In this document: positions 41,101 to 50,100 of the stretch, piece after piece
Layout of the letters: every line of letters starts with the position of its first letter
How positions within the stretch are numbered: the stretch's first letter is position 1
Assembly: GCA_033980235.1 (NCBI GenBank)
Contig: CM067072.1
Coordinates: 17,425,047 to 17,489,046, forward strand
Origin: Diadema setosum
Lineage: Eukaryota; Echinodermata; Echinoidea; Diadematoida; Diadematidae
Direction: 5' to 3'
Length of the DNA stretch: 64,000 nucleotides
Notes under the pieces: model-generated
The model's input: only the letters and a program-made list of their open reading frames with translations
The model's database searches: none
Told to the model about the DNA's origin: nothing
Translations under genes and position numbers: made by a program

Positions 41101-44100
41101 AATAGTTCATTAGGGCGTATGGCTCAGGAGAGCTAAAACAAACAAACAATAAACAAAGCAATATAAAGAAACAAGAAAAGCCAGGGATCTGGCCTTACCT
41201 TGGGAGAGAATTTGGTGGTCTCTGAGGTGAGGAAGGCAGCTCTGCCATCTGAAAGAACCACTGCAAAGCCTCCCAGCAACACACTGTACTCCAGCTGTTT
41301 GAAGTGAATACTGGGGTCCTCCAAGAGGGATTCTACAAGACACACACATGTTTTTGTAGTGAGTTGGACCACCAGATCATCTTGGTACTACCAAGAATAC
41401 ACACAAACACACTCACATTGTCATAAGAGACAGCAAAACTTTGGGTTTTTTGACAATGGGATAATGATGTAAGTGATGGTGGTTTTTTTTTTTTTTTTTC
41501 ACACTGGGAAAGATTGAGAAAGTTTGCAATAGTGAAAAATTCTAGCATTATTCTCACAAACGCAGCAAAGCCCATATGAACTGTCATAACTTCCGGATTC
41601 CTTCAAACCCGAGGGAAAACACAACACTAAGAGATTATAAAGTAACTTCTGCATCTAGACGTCTGCGCTCCCATGCTACTGCCCATCTTCAACTGTTACC
41701 CGGACCTCGCATTAAGACACGCTACGGAGATCGCTCATTCGCAGTTATTGCACCCAAGCTTTGGAACAATTTACCCATTCATATCAGACAAGCCCCATCA
41801 GTAGAATCATTTAAGGCACTACTTAAAACTTATCTTTTCCCATATTGATTCCTTTCCTAAGTTAATGTGTTGAGTGTAATTCAATTATTGTATGTGTTTA
41901 ATTACTGGTACACATTTGATTTATGTCATGTTATTCTTACTTATATTTTGACCTGTCTGTTTTCCCTCATTTTCATCTTTCCTGTCGTCTCTTCCCTGTG
42001 CGCTTAGAAACATTGTATTAAGCGCATTACAAATGTAATGTATTATTATTATTTATAACTGAAAGACATGAGAGTAGCACAATTCTGCTAACAGATTCAA
42101 AGACATATTAAATAACCTTGCAACATCTGCATCATTCTTCTGCAGAAATAGCATGGCATCAATCTCCATTGCTTCAGATCAGCTGAACTATTTATAAACC
42201 CTCACCTCGTGATTGCTGAAGATCCAGTGAGAATGGGACAGACCTGATGGACACGTCCAGATGGCTTCTACCAATACCTTCCCATGTGATTCTCCTCAGG
42301 AGACCCTGACCGGTGGCCACTAACATCTCATCCTTTAGGCAACACAAACTGGAAGTTATACACACAAGAGATGCAAATACATACAGTCTTAGTGTATAAG
42401 TACAGTGCATTCTGGGCCTGTTTCATGAAATGTGTTATCGGTGTCAAGTTGTGATAATTGTTAGAAGCTACTGAAATCCTTGCATCTGATTGGCTGAGAG
42501 CAAATTTGTCATAGAAATGTGGCAGTTGTTACATGTACTAACAAGTTTTATGAAATGGGACCCTGATCATCATATATGCCTTGTCTGTGTATCTACCAAG
42601 ACTTATATTGCCTCCTGTTTACAGAACTCCACATGGCCTCATCAAATCTTTTCTTGTCCTTCAGCATTAAAAGGTAAAATATTTTCCATTTGACACATAC
42701 TATTACATTACATTTTGTATCTGAATAAAAAAGTGTGTATGAATATTTGCTGGTACAACTCACAACTGAGTTCTACAGGTACTTTACACTCACTGATTTA
42801 TTACGTAAACCAAACGAGAAATTCCCTGTCCTTGAACTAATGACACATACCAACTGATTTAATGAAAAACTATTGACCAACCTCTACAACACACAATGTA
42901 CAGACATCACTGATTGTGAATTGGTGGCAGCTAAAAAATAATATTTAAGACAGAGATGTACATCATCAAAAGCAAAAGGTAAGATCTCAGGTGTCTATTT
43001 GTAACATAATCTTTCTACTTCAATTTAGCCTGTGAATTACAGGACAAAGGCCATTCAGTCTATATTATTAAAGGGATCGTATACTTAGTAGTTTTGGTTC
43101 AGACCTCACTTTGGGTTTCTAAAATAAAGGTGGGACCGACCTTTTATTAAGATCACTTCATTATTTTGTTTTTGGATGTCTCAGCCTCTTCAAAACCTAT
43201 TTTCATCAAATAAACCTGCAATTCCTAGTAGAATGGTATGCTCTGTATTATTTCATAAGTGGTACCTTAGTATCTCACAAAAAGTTTAAAAGACCTATCC
43301 TCATCTCCACCAATACTATACCATCCCTTTAAGCTCATGAAACAGCCTGAAAACAGAGTACTCGGCAGTTGGATAATGAGAGAGATTCCAGGAGAGTTTG
43401 TCTTTTCGACCCCTGTGTGACTCATTTGTTTTGTGACTCATATTTAGAGCCTCCTGGTATCAGATAACATTAATTTCCTACCATGCTACACCTCCGGTGA
43501 CCTGGAATGTGGCTCCAAAGGTGACCTTGAGTTTGGGGACAGCGATGGTGTCTGCCTCCGTCACATCTCTCTTGTAGTGATATGACCTACAGAGAGGAGA
43601 GAGCAGGGGGAGCATGGGGGGTCATAGACAGGCATTTAGGATGACAAAACAGTGTAGAAAGGGCACATGGGGATTTGAGGAAATTACACAGTAAGTTATG
43701 TATGACCTATCAACTCTGCAAGTGCCTACACTGTACCTCATCAGCTCAGCTCGAGTAATGCCCTTCCAGTTTTGTGTCATTAATTCATAACCCAAATGTG
43801 CATGGCAATGTATCAACCCATAAAGATAGGAGTGGGCACATGGGTACTTACAAAGTATGTTGAAGAGTTAAAAGTCATATCAAAGTGCTGTCCAAATTCC
43901 TACACACAGAGTTCATTGTGCATTAAGAATGATACAATCATGGTATAAGGATCTACGATATACAATGCATGAATACTCGAAAGCAAAAGGTTTTCATCAG
44001 TTGGTGGTAAATCATTAGATTTGATATGGGAACATATATTTCCTCTGTGAGTCACAAAGAGACACAGCTGCCAGCATGAAATATGACAGAATGGATAAAA

Positions 44101-47100
44101 TGAGCACTCTCAATATAATATAGGCCCTATTTGATATTGTCAACTAACATCTGCACATGAACAAAGATATCCATAACACACGAACAGCTAAACAACAGCA
44201 TGCTTTGCTCCCTTCATGGACACTTCAGCCACAACACAGTTCAACATGTATGTGATGCTGCCTTTTTATCATAAATATGAGTCACTCCTTACGCCCCACT
44301 TAAGTTTTGTAATAAAAAAGCGCCCGCAAAAGCAATGCTATTCATGAATGTACCTCTTCCTTTAACTTATTGTAGTGTAAAAAGAATGCACAGTTTTTGT
44401 ACGTTAAGCGTGCCAAAAATGTTTTCTTAATGTGCAATTCCAATATCTCGTGGAAAGAAACATCACATTCTGGTTGGCACATGAATGTTCAGTTTATTTT
44501 ACAGCATAATGACGTCAGTGTAAACATGCATAGCAACAGTCAAGGGAAAGTTACAGAAGAGATCACACAATACTGGTCTGTACAGTTGTGAGTTGCATAC
44601 AGTATGTTCTGTTTGATAGTGACAAACCAGACACGCGTATAATGTATGATACCGGGCTTGGTTTTTGTTTTTGTTTTTTGCTTTTCTTCTCCCTCCCTCA
44701 TCTCACTTTTATGCGGTTTCTCTGACGTATGCATTATTTGTGCAAGCCCAACACATTCTCTGTCAGGCAGCTGTCACTGAATGGGGAATAAAATATTGAA
44801 TCTCTTCACACACAGCCCCTGATCCATTCCAGCAGACAGGCTTCAGCTGCTCCCAACTCTCTCTCTCTCTAGTCTCCATTCAGACCACCACTACAGTAAT
44901 GGATCTCAATCCATCTAACTTTCAAACCCTCCACCAAACTCCTATATCTGCCTTTGCTTCCTTCATTCTAACAACAAAACGAATATGTTGTTCCAGAGAA
45001 CACTTTAATACCGGACAATCATCATTTACATCGATGTGATGGCACATTATTTTGATACAAGACACATTTGGTTGGAGACATGCATGTTTTCCCCCGGATT
45101 GCTTTGTACACTAAATACAACAAATTCCTCGACTGAAACGTGGAAGTGAAACAAGGACTCCCAACAGTCAAAGATTTATCACAAGGCTAGAGATCTTAAA
45201 TAAATGTCATGAAATTCTCTGTTTTCCATATTGATGTACACAATGCATATGTTCAATGTTGGAATTCATCATCAATGTTCATTTATATTCAACAATATTA
45301 CAAATCATCACCACATGATTTTGAAGCCTAATATTTTTAAGATAGATCTTTGATTTCATCCCCAATATGGAAAGGATAATGGAGAAAGTGTATTGACTCA
45401 CCCTGATTGCTTAGTTGCATACAGCCTCTGGTTGCTCTCCGACACCACCTTCAGTAGTAACAGGTGACCTCCAGATGTCTATAAGTGATGAAGCCAACCA
45501 AACACAACACACACAATGTCAACTCAGGCAGAGATTCCATCTGAATGAACAGTGACAGAGGTCATGGTTCTCCCCAGCAGTATTAGACCCCTGGGATGGT
45601 TTAAGGTCAAGTTTGTGTGAAAGGTCAGCACTCCAGTCCATACATTCAATATCAGTATGACTTTGTACTGTAGTGCATAGGGTGAGTAGGAAAAAATATA
45701 ATAATGATACTATGAGCACTTGCAACGTGCCAGTATCCACCAAAATATACAAACTGAATGCCCTTGCAGTGGCTGATCCAGAGGGGATACCGGGCGCATG
45801 TCCCCTCTTTATTTTTTGTTAAAACAAAAGAAATAAAGAGAAAAAAGGGGGCGCCTGCACCCCCTTTTACTTTCATAAAGGCACTTCCCCTTTATGGAAT
45901 TCCAGCCCTTGGGTCTCAGACATTTAACTCGCAAGTACCTTCAACATATCACTAGTTTCAGTAATGTTCTTCCGTGGTACAGAGCATCCAAAAGATGGTA
46001 GCAAATTGGTACTACACATGGGAGAACACTGCAATAAAAGGTCTACTATGATGTAAATATTTTTTCCCAATCATTTAATCTCAACAAGTGTACATGCTGC
46101 TTGAAAGTTATACCATTTATATGTCGTACAATGCTTCCATATTTTGTTTAAAGTCTAACTGCTGGTATGCTGTATTTGTAAGCCATCACCCTCTGGCTGT
46201 GAGAGTCGATACCACAAACCACTTCCAATGTCATGTAGACCTACAAATTGTACATAACAAAGTACACTGTGTGACACCTGCACACTACCTGGATGCCTTC
46301 AATCTCACGAAGGCATCACTCCTTAAAGGTGCCTTGTATTTAGCTAGTGTGTGTATACAGTATGTGCTTAGCTTGTGTCACTCATGCCTTCCAACGCTTT
46401 CTATCATTAACATCACAGTAACAAGGAATTGATGGAGTGGTCTGTGGAGTGCAATAGAATAGAGAGGTCAGACAGTGTCACCCCTGGCATGCCACAGCAC
46501 ACTGACAGGTTGGCTTGGTACACCAACACTCGATTCCTGACTGGTTCTATGCACTACTTACACAGGCTGAAAAGTAAATATTTACTCTTGGCTTCCAACA
46601 GGCAAGGACCAAGCTTCCGTTTTGGATGACAAAACAATGATTTATCACACAATTTATGTGGGTTATAATACATTTTAAGTTTTAAATTGTAGACATTTGA
46701 TGGCACTAATCACATGTTACGATGTATATTGTATAGGCTACACTTGCATGAAGGTAATGCAAGTATAATGTATCTGCCTTGATTCAATGAGAGTAAGATT
46801 TATAGCCATCAGGAGAGTTTCCCAGTATTATTCATCATTGATTTCCAGGGTAAAAGCAATCACTTTCTCACTGGGAAATGTGTCTGAAAGCCACTGTTTA
46901 CCAATGGGAGCAATGATTTAAAAATGTTTGAGTTTACACATTTGACGCATTAAAATGTAGGGGGCCTATGTGTCAGGTATATTACAAAACATCCTACCAT
47001 ATAAACATTTTGCAAGAAAGCCTCAAATATAAGGAGATATTACCATTTTTCTCAATAAACCATAACTGTAGACGTTTAATTCTAGAAACATTTCAGCAGC

Positions 47101-50100
47101 CTTTTTTTGCTACATTTTTTTATATTTAACAGCGATACTGATTAACATTTTTACATTGCTTATTTCTATCCCTAACTCAGATTTTAGAACTATTTCAAAG
47201 CACTAAAGCTGGGTTTTTGTTTCATCTGCAAATGGTAAATAGTGCCTTTAAAACATTTCCCAAGCGTTTCATACATGTTTCATCTCACCACTCTCACATC
47301 TCAGAGACAGCTCACTGAGCTGTTATACAAAGCTTGTACATTGTATGTTCTCAAAAGTACGCCCTTGTCATCTACAGTATCAACATGATCTAATTGGTAG
47401 AGGTGTCCTTCCAATGAACAGCTACAGTGTATGTGAGGTACTGTATACTTCACTGAAAGTCTACTATTTTTGGTACATCCAACCCTGCAAGCATCAAACT
47501 GTACAATGTTTTGTCCATAGAGGGTAATACCAGTAAATGATGACAGTGTTGTCTCGCTTCACACTCATTATACATGTAACTCCACATTGATCATGCCGAC
47601 AGTCTGTGAGATCTAAGAAATTATATCCAAGGAGTGAAATTGTAAGGGTTCATTCAAATAAGCAAATTCAAATATACGCTTGTTTTTCCTACATTGTAAT
47701 TCTGTAAATAGACTCTATCCCCCCCCCCTAAAAATATAAAAACAACACAAATATAAAACATTTTGATATCACACTAAAATAAAATGTACACATTTTGTTT
47801 GGCAAACAAATGTGAAGCAACATCTTTATGATTGGCTCACATGTGTTGTTAAAAACATTGACCTGTCCTACGTGTACATGTATTACAATGTGATATCAGC
47901 CCACCATTTGGTACATTGTATCTTACTTCTCCTCATATCAAATGTAACTCAAACTTGCATCTTCTTCTCTTTCTTTCTTTCTTTCTTTTTTTGCATGTGA
48001 TACACATAACTTAGCTGTAAGCAGATTATTGATTCTGTCTCCATCCTAAAGTTCTCACACCCTGAGTTCTCCACCAAAGGAGTATCAGGTTCCCTTGACA
48101 GAACGCGGTGCTATAATGGAATCAACATGACGATGTATTGTGCATTCCCATGATGTATTCCACAGCTATACAGTACCTACAGTATGTCACTTCTGTACTC
48201 TTGAATAGAAATGAGCACAATTTAGCTGCAATACAGCCTTACATGTAGTATGCAAATAGAAAAATGACCTTTTTTAAAATTTATCAGAACAAAGTGTTAT
48301 TAATGTGTTTTTCTTACGACATCTGAAAGTTTAGGTTCGGTGATTGGATGCTTCTTTATAAATGATAATATTTTGCAAAGCCCAATGCCTTTGTGGGATC
48401 AACACATCAGCAGCTGAGGTACAAGACTTACACCATGTAATTGTAAAAACTGTGTCACAGTATATTGGCACTTTCACATTTAAATCTACATGTTTTGAAA
48501 AACTGATGTTTACCATCATGATCATACCAGCAAAATGTATAACATTCAAAATATCTCATTTTACAATTACTATCGGCCATGTGCTTGTATGTTTGAGTGT
48601 GTGCATTACAGTATATAACATGTCTGTACACTTGTATGTGCCTGCATTTATGTACATCGTTGTGTGACTGTCGTACTGTATGCATATTAAATGCATGCAT
48701 CCTCATGTTTTTACATTGTAGGTGATTTTGTGCTTGTGTGTTGGGCAACTGTTTGTGTACAGGTATCCCACTGCCCATAAGAAAATTACATTGTAATTTG
48801 TATTGATTTCCTCATTTAACCACCCATTTTCTACTGATGGTCCATAACTCCAGGTACCTTGCATGTGAAATGTCGGTGCCTGACATGATGAGATAAAATG
48901 TAGTATCTGCTACCAAGACATTAAAATACACTGCATTGGTCCCCATGATCTAATAACATGAAAGCGAAATCCTCCCGTTTTTGTTGGTTTTCTTTTTCCT
49001 ACGGACCTTTTGGGTCTACACCTGTATGCACAAGCTGTACTTAATTACTGTATACGCCAAATATTTCATGAGGTTTTTATTTTTCGCGAATTCTGCGAGT
49101 CAGGCGCTCTTCGCGAAATTAAAGACACGCGAAAATATTGACTCTGATCCCAATGTGAATATGATGTACGCGTGTACTCTTCTCCATTCAGTCCAGGACT
49201 CCACAATCGCAAATTTAACCACTCACGAAACCGTCGGGAATTCCCGATTCGCAAAAATTTAGACTCACGAAATACATTATATGGCGTATACAGAATATAA
49301 CATAGAATACATAAAAAGAACACTGTTCATAACTCTGCAGCAAGCTATCGCTCTTTGTTTACTCAGGCTTGATCAAGAAATCTAACAATGTTCAGTGTTT
49401 TTCATATTTACTGCATCATCACGTAGCCTGAGCAAAATTTGACAATTACTCTCAAAATACACTTTGTTAATTTACTGAAATAATGCTAAAGGCATTGGCT
49501 TGTGGTGTGAATCATTACCATAATGAACTTTCATATCGAGCGGATAAAATCAGCCGATAATATGGTGCTTCCAATGATTCACACTCTCCTTCCATGCATG
49601 TGGGAGCTATAACGCCTGATTTAGATTTTCATAATACATGCTTGACTTTGCTTTTCATCTATTTCTTCCAGCACAGTTTTCTGTTGAACTTGCTCTCCAT
49701 GATATTTATAATGTCCTAAAAATATTGGTTATCCCGCTCTTCATTCAGTACCCACATTTGAAGATCTCCATTGTACACTGTAAGCTTACATCAATACCAC
49801 ATGCAAAGCAGCAATGCGCACACCATTGCTGTGGTTTTCATACTATCAACAAATGGGTGCATTTATACTACCATTAAACTAATGAGCAAATAGTGGCATG
49901 GCTAATTTACAGTCATTCTACAATGGAATCACAGTGTATGACCAGAGGGTTAATTTGAAATACTTGGAGAGACACCTTTTTTCTTTTTTTAAGTCTAATT
50001 ATGGCATTATAAGAACCCCATGCAGGAGATACATGACACATGAACTCTAAACGGATAACATTCAATGCATTTCATGCCAAGTATACATTTGTACTTTTGC

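Larger units (their letters stand above)
35010..41198 (-). other. RIC1: RIC1 intron between exons 5 and 6 (6.2 kb)
   Basis: Exon 5 joins exon 6 in phase 0 with no residues missing, so nothing coding is expected. Contents: the CpG-rich element at 39372-39902, G, A and (TG) tracts, otherwise AT-rich sequence with no recognised feature. Confidence 0.85.

Noticed and set aside
48941..49323. A plus-strand ORF with residues resembling a plus-strand ORF at 59228-59566
   Set aside because: The similarity comes from two copies of the GTATACGCC MITE, not from a protein family.
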